A DNA stretch of 64,000 nt from CAZEHO01 sp964511945 (GCA_964511945.1 CAZEHO010000002.1:332783-396782), one strand, 5' to 3'; counted from the stretch's first letter, positions 26,031 through 35,628 are shown. Numbers and translations: made by a program. Notes: a model not told the origin generated them from the sequence alone.

Positions 26031-26780
26031 CTACGGGAGGAACTGCTCCACGATGTCGGTGGCTTCTCCGCCGTTCACGTAGATCCAGATCGAGCAGTAC
26101 TCACCCGGACAGATCGTCGCGTAGAACGATGCGGCCGTAGGCCACGTCGACGCCGGGATTTCGGTCGGCTGCAGGCTGATCGGATCGAGATACCAGGCGC
26201 TTGCACCGGCTGCGATCGGAACCGCAAACGTCAGCGGATTGAAGTTCCGGATGTAGTAGTCGTTCGGTACCGGAGTGGATTCTCCGTCGGCGGCCGCCTC
26301 GGCGTTCGCCTCGGCGCCGGTGTAGAAGCACGCCAGGTCGAACGTGATCATGCCGCCGGCCACCGCCAGCGGATACCCGAACCAGACCCCGTCGGGGAGA
26401 ACCCCCGGATCGGCATAACAACCGGAGCCATGGCCACCCTGATTGCCAGGGAACTTCGGTGGGAAGAAGTTGGCGGGATCGACCAGATAGATGGTGGTCG
26501 TGGTCGCGGGTGGGGGACTCGTGGTGCTCGTCGTCGGTGCTGCGGTAGTGGTGGCGGCCTGGGTGGTCGTCGGCGCCTGCGTGGTTGTCGTTGTCGTCGT
26601 CGGCGGTTGGGTGGTCGGAGCCTGGGTCGTCGGTGGCTGGGTGGTCTGTGGAGCTTGTTGAGTGGTCGTCGGTCCCTGCGGCGCTGCGGTGGTCGGAGGT
26701 GAGATGTCGACTGTTCCGCCGTTCTCACACGCGGCGGCAGCAAACAGGATCATGAGAACCAATGGCACGAACCGTTTCAC
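26031..26780 (-). CDS. Thr/Pro-rich lipoprotein of unknown function
   Basis: 249 residues from GTG 26780, chosen because AAAGGAGG lies five bases upstream. Signal peptide with lipobox FAAAAC, then a roughly 75-residue linker of Thr, Pro and Gln (likely an extended, perhaps glycosylated stalk), then a beta-rich domain of about 150 residues from YLVDPANFF to the end, with paired Cys residues (ATICPGEYC). No family recognised. The gene diverges from ftsE across 180 bp that shows no other gene. Confidence 0.7.
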   Translation of the reverse strand: MKRFVPLVLMILFAAAACENGGTVDISPPTTAAPQGPTTTQQAPQTTQPPTTQAPTTQPPTTTTTTTQAPTTTQAATTTAAPTTSTTSPPPATTTTIYLVDPANFFPPKFPGNQGGHGSGCYADPGVLPDGVWFGYPLAVAGGMITFDLACFYTGAEANAEAAADGESTPVPNDYYIRNFNPLTFAVPIAAGASAWYLDPISLQPTEIPASTWPTAASFYATICPGEYCSIWIYVNGGEATDIVEQFLP

Positions 26781-26961
26781 GTCGTCCTCCTTTCGCACGG
26801 CCCAGTCTGGTCGATCTGGGGACAGGCTCGATCGATTCCGAACCTGAGAGACCCGGGGATGACATGCACGTAGTTTTCAGGGGTCCCGCACTACGCTGTT
26901 GCGCGTCGCCGACACCGGGGTGGGAGGAACGGATCGGCGTTCCGCACTCCGGAGAAAACTG

Positions 26962-27693
26962 ATGATCCGACTGCAAAACGTCACCAAGGTCTACGACGGC
27001 GGCACGGTCGCCGTCAGCGATGTCTCCCTCGAGATCGAGAAGGGGGAGTTCGTGTTCCTGGTGGGCGCCTCCGGGTCGGGCAAGTCGACCCTGATCCGGC
27101 TGATGCTGCGTCAGGAACCGGTGACGAAGGGCGACATCTGGGTGGCCGGCAAGCACATCACCAAGCTGCCCTCGTGGAAGATCCCGTTGCTGCGGCGCTC
27201 GGTGGGCACCGTGTTCCAGGACTTCAAGCTGCTCCAGCAGAAGACGGTCTACGAGAACGTCGCATTTGCCCTCGAAGTAATCGGGCGTCCCCGTCATGTG
27301 ATTCGGAATCAGGTTCCGCAGGTGCTGCGCCTGGTCGGCCTGGCGGCGAAGGCAGACCGGCTGCCGCAGCAGCTGTCCGGTGGTGAGCAGCAGCGGGTGT
27401 CGATCGCCCGGGCTTTCGTGAACCGGCCGCTGATCCTGCTCGCAGACGAGCCCACCGGAAACCTCGATCCGGCCACCTCGGTCGGGATCATGCGGTTGCT
27501 CGATCGCATCAGCCGCACCGGGACCACGGTCGTGATGGCGACCCACGACCACGCCATCGTCGACGCCATGCGCCGCCGGGTGGTTGCCCTCGAGCGCGGG
27601 TCGGTGGTGCGCGACCAGAGCCGGGGAGCCTACGAGTCGGTCATCTCCACGGGTCAGGGTCTCGACAGCTCCGAAGAGGAGACGGACCTTTGA
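26962..27693 (+). CDS. ftsE: Cell division ABC ATPase FtsE
   Basis: 243 residues. Walker A GASGSGKST (about 35-43), Q-loop VFQDFKLL, signature LSGGEQQR, Walker B LLADEPTGNLD and H-loop ATHDH are complete. FtsE drives FtsX to activate septal peptidoglycan hydrolases. ATG 26962 follows CGGAG. The last codons overlap the FtsX start (TTGA). The C-terminal tail GLDSSEEETDL is acidic and specific to this lineage. Confidence 0.95.
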   Translation: MIRLQNVTKVYDGGTVAVSDVSLEIEKGEFVFLVGASGSGKSTLIRLMLRQEPVTKGDIWVAGKHITKLPSWKIPLLRRSVGTVFQDFKLLQQKTVYENVAFALEVIGRPRHVIRNQVPQVLRLVGLAAKADRLPQQLSGGEQQRVSIARAFVNRPLILLADEPTGNLDPATSVGIMRLLDRISRTGTTVVMATHDHAIVDAMRRRVVALERGSVVRDQSRGAYESVISTGQGLDSSEEETDL

Positions 27694-28571
27694 GGTTCCA
27701 GTACCTGCTGACGCAGACGGCCCAGAGCATCCGTCGCAACCCGCTGGTCGTTGCCAGTGCGATCGTCGCTGTGCTGGTCACCCTCGTGCTCGTGTTCGGG
27801 GCGATCGTGCTGCGCTGGTCGATCGATGAAGACATCGGCCGCTGGGACGACAACGTCCGGGTGATCGCCTTTCTCAGCGACGAACTCGGGCCGGACGAGG
27901 TTGCTGCGCTCCAGTCGACGATCGGCGAGTGGGAGCAGGTCGAAGGGGTCACTTACTTCACCAAGTCGCAGGCGCTGGACGAGTTCCGGGAGATGTTCGC
28001 CGACCAGCCTTCGCTGATCGAGGTGGTTGAAGAGGATCCGTCGACACTGCCGGCCTCGCTCCGCATCAAGCCCACCGAAGCCGGCGACTACTCGGAGATC
28101 CGCAATCAGTTGGCGGTGATCCCGGGCATCCGGGAAGTCTCCGCTGCGGATGAAGCGATCGACGCGCTGGTGACCCGCTCCAGCCGCCTTCAGACGTTCG
28201 CCATCAGCATCTTCATCATCCTCGGCACCGCCGCGATTGTGCTGATCGCCAACACCATCCGAATGGCGGTCTTCGCCCGCCGTGAGGAGATCGGCATCAT
28301 GAAGCTGGTCGGTGCCGGAAATTGGTTCGTCCGCGTTCCGTTCCTCCTCGAGGGACTATTCGAGGGGATCGTGGGCGCCTTGCTCGCGGTGATCATCGTC
28401 GGGCTCGGCCACGGCTTCATCGTCGAGCTTCTCAGCACCGTCGCCGATCCGGAGAGCATCCAGGTCCCGGTCGACTTCCTGGTGCGGCAGTCGGTGCTCG
28501 TGCTGCTCTTCGGTGCAGCCACCGGCGCCGTCGGGAGCCTGCTCGGGATGTGGGGCCTGCTGCGGGATTGA
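27690..28571 (+). CDS. ftsX: Cell division protein FtsX
   Basis: 293 residues, four TM helices with a large extracellular loop after the first (about 45-165), and the FtsX pattern ARREEIGIMKLVGAGNWFVRVPFLLEGL before the third helix. TTG 27690 overlaps the ftsE stop; TTG is followed by AGG TTC CAG. The extracellular loop would contact the M23 protein encoded next. Confidence 0.93.
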   Translation: MRFQYLLTQTAQSIRRNPLVVASAIVAVLVTLVLVFGAIVLRWSIDEDIGRWDDNVRVIAFLSDELGPDEVAALQSTIGEWEQVEGVTYFTKSQALDEFREMFADQPSLIEVVEEDPSTLPASLRIKPTEAGDYSEIRNQLAVIPGIREVSAADEAIDALVTRSSRLQTFAISIFIILGTAAIVLIANTIRMAVFARREEIGIMKLVGAGNWFVRVPFLLEGLFEGIVGALLAVIIVGLGHGFIVELLSTVADPESIQVPVDFLVRQSVLVLLFGAATGAVGSLLGMWGLLRD

Positions 28572-29752
28572 TGCGGCGCTCCGGCTTCCTCGCAGCGCTC
28601 ATCCTGACCGTCCTCGCTGTTGCTCCTGTCGCCAGTGCCGATCTGGAAAGCGATCTTGCCGACGTCAAGGATCGGATTGCCGACTTCCGATCTGAACTCA
28701 ATGACGCCTCCGCGGATCGGACCGAACTCGCCGAGCAGGTGCTTGCCATCGACGTCCGGCTCAGCGAACTGGGTGCCGAACTCGATGCCGCTCAGGCCCG
28801 GCTCGACGAGACCGATGCGGAGATGCTGGCGACCCAAGCCGCTGTTGCCGAGCTCCAGTCCACCATCGATGGGCATACCGCCCGCCTCGGCGATCTCCGG
28901 GGCCGGGCCGACCGTGTCGAGGCGGCCGCCCGGGAGCGAGCCATCGAGCTCTACATGGCTCCATGGCCGGGTGAAGCATCCGATACGGAAGCCGACCTGG
29001 CGGCAGGCGCCTCGGTCGCACTCGTGTATGCCGAGCGGGTGCAGCGGATCGCCGACCGCGACATCGCGGCGCTCGAAGCGCTGTGGATCGAAGAACAGCG
29101 GACCATCGCTGCCGTCGAAGCCGAGCGGGCGGATCTCAAAGTGCGGCTTGCCGAACTGGAGGATGCCCGGGAGATCCGGGAGCTCGCCGAGGGCCGTGTC
29201 GTCGACCGACAGGCCGAGGTCCAGGGCGAGCTCATCCGTCAGCAGGCGCTCCTGGCCGAGGTCGATGACCTGATCGGCGAGATCGAGGGTGAGATCACCG
29301 GTCTCGCCGCCGAACAGTGGAGGATCGAGGCGCTCATCATCGAGGAGCAGCGCCTCGGGGGGGACGCCCCCGGAATCCTGTCCCGTCCCGTTCCCGGAGC
29401 GGTGACCTCGTGGTTCGGCTACCGGATCCATCCGATCTACGGAGATCGGCGGCTCCACACCGGCCTGGACATGAATGCGTACTGCGGCGAACCGATTCGT
29501 TCGGGTGGTGAGGGACGGGTGTTCCTGGCCGATTGGAAGGGCGGCTACGGCATCGCCGTGATGGTGGACCACGGGGGCGGCTTGTCTACGCTGTATGCGC
29601 ACCTGAGCTCGACCGCTGTCGGATATGGCCAGTGGGTGGGCGCCGGCGAGGTGATCGGCTACGGCGGCACCACCGGTGTCTCCACCGCCTGCCACCTGCA
29701 TTTCGAGGTCCGGCTCAGCGGGACACCCGTCGACCCCGTCCCCTACCTCTGA
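28571..29752 (+). CDS. Secreted coiled-coil M23 (LytM) peptidase, EnvC-like
   Basis: 393 residues: signal peptide (about 1-23, cleaved after ASA), long coiled coil (about 25-250), then a C-terminal M23 domain (about 265-393). The domain has HTGLDMNAYCGEPI and HLHFEVRL, so the Zn ligands His...Asp and HxH appear intact, unlike E. coli EnvC, which is catalytically dead. The start overlaps the ftsX stop by one base (TGATG). FtsEX uses EnvC in enterobacteria and the NlpC/P60 protein RipC in mycobacteria; here the partner seems to be an active M23 enzyme in the same operon. Confidence 0.9.
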   Translation: MRRSGFLAALILTVLAVAPVASADLESDLADVKDRIADFRSELNDASADRTELAEQVLAIDVRLSELGAELDAAQARLDETDAEMLATQAAVAELQSTIDGHTARLGDLRGRADRVEAAARERAIELYMAPWPGEASDTEADLAAGASVALVYAERVQRIADRDIAALEALWIEEQRTIAAVEAERADLKVRLAELEDAREIRELAEGRVVDRQAEVQGELIRQQALLAEVDDLIGEIEGEITGLAAEQWRIEALIIEEQRLGGDAPGILSRPVPGAVTSWFGYRIHPIYGDRRLHTGLDMNAYCGEPIRSGGEGRVFLADWKGGYGIAVMVDHGGGLSTLYAHLSSTAVGYGQWVGAGEVIGYGGTTGVSTACHLHFEVRLSGTPVDPVPYL

Positions 29753-29753
29753 C

Positions 29754-30212
29754 ATGGGAACCAAGAACATCACCACCAACCGGCGCGCCCGGTTCAATTA
29801 CCAGATCCTCGAGACCTACGAGGCGGGCCTGGTGCTGCTCGGATCGGAGGTCAAGAGCCTGCGCGAAGGGCGAGCCAGCCTCAGCGACGCCTATGCGATC
29901 GTGCAGAAGGGCGAGGCGTTCCTGCTCAATGCCCACATCTCGCCGTACTCGTATTCCCGGGGTGGCGGCCACGAACCCGACCGGGCCCGCAAGCTGCTGC
30001 TCCACAAGCGCGAGATCGAGAAGCTCGGGGCGAAGCTCGCCGAGAAGGGACTGACGCTGGTTCCCATCCGCATGTATTTCAAGGACGGCAAGGCCAAGGT
30101 GGAATTGGGCCTGGCGAAGGGGAAGACCCGCTACGACAAGCGGGAGACCCTGAAGCGCAAGCAGGCCGACCGCGAGATGCAACGGGCGATGCGGTACCGA
30201 AGCATCGACTAG
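29754..30212 (+). CDS. smpB: SsrA-binding protein SmpB
   Basis: 152 residues. NRRARFNYQILETYEAGLVLLGSEVKSLREG is the classical SmpB core, and the basic C-terminal tail (KGKTRYDKRETLKRKQADRE) inserts into the mRNA channel. Works with the tmRNA encoded 5.4 kb downstream to rescue stalled ribosomes. It starts one base after the M23 gene stop, the last gene of the ftsEX operon; ftsEX-smpB linkage is also found in Mycobacterium. Confidence 0.95.
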   Translation: MGTKNITTNRRARFNYQILETYEAGLVLLGSEVKSLREGRASLSDAYAIVQKGEAFLLNAHISPYSYSRGGGHEPDRARKLLLHKREIEKLGAKLAEKGLTLVPIRMYFKDGKAKVELGLAKGKTRYDKRETLKRKQADREMQRAMRYRSID

Positions 30213-30255
30213 CAGCACCTCGATGGTGTGGCTGGTTGCAGGTCATGCGACCTGC

Positions 30256-30864
30256 TCAGGCGAGCACGACGATCGCCAACGCGATGATTATCAGGTTGCC
30301 GAGGATCACTGCACCGGCCCGGATCCGATCCGAGAGTCTGCGGCGAGCCACCGCTCCCACCGCCGCCAGGCCGAGCTGCCAGGACAGTGAGGCCGCAAAT
30401 GCGCCCACAACAAATAGCACGGCCCCGAGATTCGAGAGATCCTCGGCAAGGCCCGAACCGAGAACGAAGGCCGAGAAGTACACAACGGTCAACGGGTTGA
30501 TGAGGGTGAGTCCGAGGAACTTGAAGAAGTTGGCGGCACAACCCGCGTCGTCGGCATCGACACTCTCGGTGCCGTTCCCCACCCACAGTCCTCGATAGAG
30601 ACCCCACACACCGATCAGTACCAGCACGGTGCCGCTGACGATGCGGAACGGGTTACCGATCGATTCGATCGAGCCGGCCACCGCGGTCCCCGCGATGACC
30701 GCAACCGCCGAGTAGATGAGATCTGCGGTGGCGGCGCCGGTACCGGCACCGGCCGCACATCGGAATCCGGACTTGATGCCGACCCCGACGATCAGCACCG
30801 CGATCGCACCGACCGGGATGGCGATCCCGTACCCGGCAACGATTCCCTTGAGCAGCGCGTCCAC
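30256..30864 (-). CDS. LysE-family exporter
   Basis: 202 residues, about six TM helices. GYGIAIPVGAIAVLIV and GFRCAAGAGTGAATADLIYS fit the LysE/RhtB family N-terminus, and the NPLTVVYFSAFVLG segment is the family's signature. Probable amino-acid or small-metabolite exporter; substrate unknown. Start GTG 30864 fits the family N-terminus. It is convergent with the ftsEX-smpB operon. Confidence 0.82.
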   Translation of the reverse strand: MDALLKGIVAGYGIAIPVGAIAVLIVGVGIKSGFRCAAGAGTGAATADLIYSAVAVIAGTAVAGSIESIGNPFRIVSGTVLVLIGVWGLYRGLWVGNGTESVDADDAGCAANFFKFLGLTLINPLTVVYFSAFVLGSGLAEDLSNLGAVLFVVGAFAASLSWQLGLAAVGAVARRRLSDRIRAGAVILGNLIIIALAIVVLA

Positions 30865-30925
30865 GATCCGGCCCGATTCGTCGATGACGGCGGAGGCTAG
30901 TGAGGAGGCAGGCCCGCCTCCGTCG

Positions 30926-32026
30926 TTACTGCTCGGCGCACGCCTCCACGGCTTTCCGGATCTCGGTGCGCAGCACCTCCGGGATCACATCGGCGACATT
31001 GAATCCGTCTGTCACCGCATCGGCGGCGTCCACGAAGGCGGCCGCGGCGTATTGCGGAGCTCCGGCGCACTCCGGGAGGGTCAGCAAGCTCCCCACCGAC
31101 AGGTTGGTCTCCCACCAGCCGGCCTTGTAGATCAACTCGGTGGCGGCGGTGAAGGCGTCGACATCGACGTCCAGATCTCCTGCTTCCTCGGTGATCACCC
31201 GGTCCAGAGCCGGCCAGTGGTCCTGCAGCATGAACGAGCGAAGCAGGTCGACCCCGACGGCATCAACCAGCGCCTCGGAGCCGACACCGGAGTAGAGCCC
31301 GGCGAGATCGGCGACGGTTGACCTGTTGGCCGGATCGTTGGCCGGCCCGCCGCAAGCGAACCGGTGAGCCAGAAGCGTGCTGTCCATCCCTGCAGCCTGT
31401 GCGGTCAGATTGAGTGCCTCGAGACCGAAGAAGTCCTGGACCGCATTGGTTGCCGGGTTGTCGGACAGCCGCATCATCAGGTCGAGGAGATCGCCGAGCG
31501 GCTCGGTGCGGGCGTTCCCGGCACCGGCACAGGTGTCGTCGTACACAGGGATTGCGGTAGCGCTCGCCTCCTCCGGGTTGGGCTCGGTGGTGATCCACCG
31601 GATCGCGTGGAGGTGATGGATCACCTTGACGCTGCTCGCCGGGTAGAAGGCATGCTCTGGGTTGAGGGAGGCGACGGTGTCCCCGCCGATTTGCCGGACG
31701 ATGAAGCCGTAGGTGCCGCCGGTGACTCGCTCGGTCAGCCACTCGTCCCCATGGAGTGAGCTGGCGAGGCATGCCGCGTCGTCCGTCGAGCAGAACGGCC
31801 GTGGGTTCTCCGGGGTGGTCGTGGTCGTCGGACTCGATGTGGTGGTTGTGCTCGGCGTTGTGGTCGTCGCAGGGACCGTGGTTGAGGTGGCCGGCGCTGC
31901 GGTTGTAGAGACCGGGGTCGTGGTGGTGGGCGCCAATGCCGATGTGCTGGGCTGGGTTCCACCGGTGCTGCAGGCGGCAACCAGCAGCCCGAGCAGGGTT
32001 CCGATGAGTCCGAGCCGGTGGCGCAT
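30926..32026 (-). CDS. Class A beta-lactamase-fold serine hydrolase lipoprotein
   Basis: 366 residues. Lipobox LLVAAC (Cys19), a roughly 50-residue Thr/Pro/Ser linker, then a penicillin-recognising domain: PASSVKV gives the Ser131-x-x-Lys134 pair, RLSDNPAT the SDN loop (188-190), and YKAGWW near residue 295 the KTG-like triad with Thr replaced by Ala. The family includes true beta-lactamases and cell-wall or lipid-type hydrolases. The KAG triad, long linker and lipoprotein anchor argue for an envelope esterase or peptidase rather than antibiotic resistance. ATG 32026 follows TAACCT by six bases. Confidence 0.8.
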   Translation of the reverse strand: MRHRLGLIGTLLGLLVAACSTGGTQPSTSALAPTTTTPVSTTAAPATSTTVPATTTTPSTTTTSSPTTTTTPENPRPFCSTDDAACLASSLHGDEWLTERVTGGTYGFIVRQIGGDTVASLNPEHAFYPASSVKVIHHLHAIRWITTEPNPEEASATAIPVYDDTCAGAGNARTEPLGDLLDLMMRLSDNPATNAVQDFFGLEALNLTAQAAGMDSTLLAHRFACGGPANDPANRSTVADLAGLYSGVGSEALVDAVGVDLLRSFMLQDHWPALDRVITEEAGDLDVDVDAFTAATELIYKAGWWETNLSVGSLLTLPECAGAPQYAAAAFVDAADAVTDGFNVADVIPEVLRTEIRKAVEACAEQ

Positions 32027-32032
32027 GCCGCC

Positions 32033-32038
32033 AGGTTA
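32033..32038 (-). promoter_or_regulatory. -10 box of serine hydrolase gene
   Basis: TAACCT on the minus strand, six bases before ATG 32026, no ribosome-binding site. Confidence 0.4.
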
Positions 32039-32049
32039 CGGCTGCGGTG

Positions 32050-35000
32050 CTATCCGGCTGCGGCTTGCTCGCCGGCTCGGGGGAGTGCTGCCGCCCACAC
32101 CGCACGGCGCGATTCGGTTCCGGTCCGGTCGATCCACTCGAGTGCAGCCTCCGCCGCCTGACGGGCCGCCGGGTTGGAGAGTCCGACGACCTTGGCAAAG
32201 GCCACCTGGGCTTCCGCCAGATTGTCCGGAAGCACCCGAACCGCCCAGTCGTCGAGGATGTCGACGAAGGACGCTGCCGCGCTCTCGGTGTCGCCCTGTA
32301 GTGCCGTCTTGATGGCGGTGGCGTAGTCGGTGGCGCGGGGAAAGTCGTTGGACGATTCGGCCATCGCTTCGAGCACCGCGTCGATCTTGTCGATGTCGCC
32401 GAGCCAAGCGGCCCCGATTGCGGCGTACCACATGCCGGCGAAGTTCACGTCCGGATCGATCCCCATGCCCAATTGATAGACCTCTTCCCAGGCGCCCATA
32501 TCCGTTTGGAGATCGGCCTTGAAGATGTCGAAGCCGGTTCGCAGCTGAGGGTCGGCGGAGCCGTCGAAGTAGGTGGCAGCTGCCCAGCCGCGGTCGAATG
32601 CCGCTCGATCTCCGGTGGTTCTGAGTTCGACACGGGCCCGATGCAGTGCAGCGCCCTGCTTCCAGAACTCGGTCAGATCCTCGGCCTCGAGTTCGTCGAG
32701 TCGGCGGAGCGCAGACTCGTATTCGCCGGCGGAGATGTCATCGTCGACCTGGTCCGCTGTGTGGCGGACGAGCCATGACAGGTTCTGAGCCCGGGCGATC
32801 ACGTGGCCGAGACGGTCGATGATCCGGCGCGCCTCCTGCGGATTACGTGTCTGGATGATCGCTCCGAGGTTGTTCAGTGCTCGCCCTGCGGCTTCGAGGA
32901 TCCCGCGCTGTTCGGCTTCGTCGGCTGCCCCCCGCAGCAGGGTGTAGGTCTCGATGCGTCGTCCCATGAACCCAAGGGCGGTGGCCTTGGAGATCAGGGT
33001 GTGGAGCACGATCTCGATTTCTTCGATCTCCTGGGCGTACGGGAGGAGGCGGTCGGCGGCGGTGACTGCCTCGGGTCCGTGGAGAGTCAGCGCGAAGCTG
33101 CGCGCCGCCTCGGCTGCGAGCTGGATAGACACCAGGTCGTCGACCTTGTCGAGCCCTTCGTACACATCGCGGATCGCCTCGAGCGCCTTGTCGGATTGGT
33201 AGTGGCTGTTGTACGTCGCGGCCATGGCGGTGGCGGCGCGGCGCACCCCGTCCACATGTCCTGTGCTCTCGAAATGTGCTCTGGCCCCGGTGAGGTGCTC
33301 GATGGCACGCTCCGGTTCGTTGTTGGTGCTCGCCGGATATGCGACCTTGATGCTGAGCTCGGCCCGTGTGGCCTCGTCGGGGGCGAGTTCGATTGCCTCC
33401 TCGAGCAGATCGACCGCCTGCTCGTACGAATGCAGTGCCTCGGCCCGTGCTGCGGCCGTGGTGAGAGCGTCGATTGCCCGCAGCACCATGTCGTCCTTCT
33501 CCGGACCGGCAGGAGTGGCTTCGTAGGCGCCCATGTAGTGCCCGGCGACGACGCCGGCCAGCTCGGGCTCCTCCCGGGAGGACAGGTATTCGGCCACCGC
33601 CAGGTGCTTCGCCCGCCGGTCGTCCCGGTTCAGACGCTGGTAGGCGACCTCGTGGATGAGCGACTGCACGAAGCGGTACTGGCCGCGTTCCGGCGACCGC
33701 GGATCATCCTCGAGTTCCAAGAGCTCGAGATGGATCAGAGGGAGCAACGCGGCTTCGCACCCGGTGGCATCCTCATCTCGCAGCCGGGCGATCGAATCGA
33801 GCGTGAACGTCTGTCCGAGGATGGCGCCGTCCTGGAGCAGTGAGTAGGCGGTGGCATCGAGGCGATCGAGGCGGGCGCCGATCACCGTCTGGAGCGTTTC
33901 CGGCAGGGCCAGTTCGGCGGCATCACCCTCGAACACCCATTCGCCGTTCGCAGCGCGCAGGTCGCCGGCGGCGGTGAGCATCCGCACCAACTCGACTGCG
34001 TACAGCGGGAACCCGGCGGCGCGGTCCGCGATCCGATCGACGACCTCGTCGCCGACACCGGGGAGGTACTGCTGCAGCATCGAGCGCATTTCAGAGTCCA
34101 CCAGCGGGCTGAGACGTACCGCCATGGAGCTGCGGTGCTGGGTGCCCCACGCCGGGTGGTGCTCCAGCAGGTCGGGTCGGGACAGGGTGACCACCAGGAT
34201 CGGTGAGCGAGTGGAGCGTTCCACCAGCTCACCGATGAAGTCGAGCAGCCCGGGATCGGCCCAGTGGAGGTCCTCGAACACCATCACCGCCGGGCCCTGG
34301 GCCGCGATGTGCTGGAAGAAGGAGCGAAGGGCGGCGAACAACTCGGCGCGGGTGCCGGCCGGCATCTCGGCAAGTCCGAGGAGGCCGGCGAGCCGGGGCT
34401 CGATCCACTGCCGATCGTCCTCAGAGGGGACGAACTCGGCGATCGTCGTGCGTAGTCGGGTGCGGGAACGCGCCGGTTCCTCATCCTCAACGATCCCGGC
34501 GCGGCGCCGGACCATCTCTCCGAGCGCCCAGAAGGTCACTCCCTCGCCGTAGGAGGGGGACCGGCCCCAGTGCCAGTAGATGGTCTCGGTGTACCCGTCG
34601 ATGTGGTTGCGGAACTCCTCGGCGAGGCGGCTCTTGCCGATGCCGGCTTCCCCGATCACGGAGACGAGGCGAGCCCGCTGGTCGGTCTCGATCCCCGACA
34701 GCGCATCCTTGAGCATGCGTAGCTCGTTGTCTCGCCCGACGAACGGGGGATGACGGATCTCGTCCTCGGCCCGGCCGCCGACCATCGAGGCGACCCGCAG
34801 GGCCCGCCATGCCGGAACCGTTTCAACCTTGCCTTTGAGGGTCTGCTCGCCGAGGAACTCGTAGTCGATTGCCCGGTTGGTGACGGCCTCGGTGCCGGGC
34901 CCGACGTTGACGGTCCCCGGCGTCGCCAGTGATTCCAGACGGGAGGCGACGTTCACCAGGTCGCCGACCACGAGGCCCTTCTCGTTGCCGCCGGGAGCGA

Positions 35001-35529
35001 CCGATGTGGTCCCGGAATTGACCCCGGCGCGAAGAGCGAGCCCCGGGATGTTCATCTCGACCCCGAGGGCACCCACCATGTCCACGAGTTCGAGGGCGGC
35101 GCGAACGGCCCGCTGGGCGTCGTCCTCACGGGCGGCGGCGGCGCCCCAGATCCCCATGACTGCATCGCCGATGAACTTGTCGACGACGCCCCCGAACCGC
35201 TCGATGATCTCCCGGGCGCGTTCGAAGTAGACGGTCAGCAGGTCCCTGATGTCTTCGGAGTCGTGCGCCTCGGAGATGCTGGTGAACCCGACCATGTCGG
35301 CGAACAGCACCGAGATGAAACGCTGTTCGGCCCGGGCCGGTTCGACGTTCGGCGACGATGCTACGGGAGCCGGCGTTGTGGCCAGTGAGGTCCCGCAGTT
35401 CCCGCAGAACTTGTCACCCGGATCGTTGCCGGAGCCGCACGCCGCGCACGTCGCGTCAAGCGCCGTCCCGCACTCCTTGCAGAACTTGCGATCGGCTCGG
35501 TTCTCCGTGCCGCACTCCCGACAGACCAT
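32050..35529 (-). CDS. Class III nucleotidyl cyclase with zinc ribbons, AAA ATPase and TPR-like repeats
   Basis: 1159 residues. Two N-terminal zinc ribbons (CxxC pairs at 3/6, 17/20, 28/31, 42/45). Class III cyclase domain (about 68-240) with metal-binding Asp78 and Asp122 (KFIGDAVMGIWG), and Asn193/Arg197 (GDLVNVASRLES), all catalytic residues present. AAA_16-type ATPase (about 262-560) with FVGRDNEL and Walker A GEAGIGKS (293-300). The C-terminal half (about 600-1159) is helical and TPR-like, with HSYEQAVDLLEEAIELAPDE. These proteins are common in Actinobacteria and join cAMP production to NTP-dependent sensing; the ligand is unknown. ATG 35529 has a GAGGAGGG ribosome-binding site and TACGCT further upstream. 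Confidence 0.9.
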   Translation of the reverse strand: MVCRECGTENRADRKFCKECGTALDATCAACGSGNDPGDKFCGNCGTSLATTPAPVASSPNVEPARAEQRFISVLFADMVGFTSISEAHDSEDIRDLLTVYFERAREIIERFGGVVDKFIGDAVMGIWGAAAAREDDAQRAVRAALELVDMVGALGVEMNIPGLALRAGVNSGTTSVAPGGNEKGLVVGDLVNVASRLESLATPGTVNVGPGTEAVTNRAIDYEFLGEQTLKGKVETVPAWRALRVASMVGGRAEDEIRHPPFVGRDNELRMLKDALSGIETDQRARLVSVIGEAGIGKSRLAEEFRNHIDGYTETIYWHWGRSPSYGEGVTFWALGEMVRRRAGIVEDEEPARSRTRLRTTIAEFVPSEDDRQWIEPRLAGLLGLAEMPAGTRAELFAALRSFFQHIAAQGPAVMVFEDLHWADPGLLDFIGELVERSTRSPILVVTLSRPDLLEHHPAWGTQHRSSMAVRLSPLVDSEMRSMLQQYLPGVGDEVVDRIADRAAGFPLYAVELVRMLTAAGDLRAANGEWVFEGDAAELALPETLQTVIGARLDRLDATAYSLLQDGAILGQTFTLDSIARLRDEDATGCEAALLPLIHLELLELEDDPRSPERGQYRFVQSLIHEVAYQRLNRDDRRAKHLAVAEYLSSREEPELAGVVAGHYMGAYEATPAGPEKDDMVLRAIDALTTAAARAEALHSYEQAVDLLEEAIELAPDEATRAELSIKVAYPASTNNEPERAIEHLTGARAHFESTGHVDGVRRAATAMAATYNSHYQSDKALEAIRDVYEGLDKVDDLVSIQLAAEAARSFALTLHGPEAVTAADRLLPYAQEIEEIEIVLHTLISKATALGFMGRRIETYTLLRGAADEAEQRGILEAAGRALNNLGAIIQTRNPQEARRIIDRLGHVIARAQNLSWLVRHTADQVDDDISAGEYESALRRLDELEAEDLTEFWKQGAALHRARVELRTTGDRAAFDRGWAAATYFDGSADPQLRTGFDIFKADLQTDMGAWEEVYQLGMGIDPDVNFAGMWYAAIGAAWLGDIDKIDAVLEAMAESSNDFPRATDYATAIKTALQGDTESAAASFVDILDDWAVRVLPDNLAEAQVAFAKVVGLSNPAARQAAEAALEWIDRTGTESRRAVWAAALPRAGEQAAAG

Positions 35530-35622
35530 GGACCCTCCTCAGCTGCGCTGGGAGCGTACCGACTGCGGGTGACGAGTGCAGGGACTACCGATTCAGGAAG
35601 ACGAGAAGCGGCCGACTGGTTG

Positions 35623-35628
35623 TACAGT
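35623..35628 (+). promoter_or_regulatory. Possible -10 box of ssrA
   Basis: TACAGT, 23 bases before the mature tmRNA 5' end; the primary transcript would start near 35635 and be trimmed by RNase P. No convincing -35 element is seen. Confidence 0.3.

Noticed and set aside
30926..32026. Antibiotic-resistance beta-lactamase
   Set aside because: The fold is right, but the KTG triad is KAG, and the lipoprotein signal plus Thr-rich linker fit an envelope hydrolase better.
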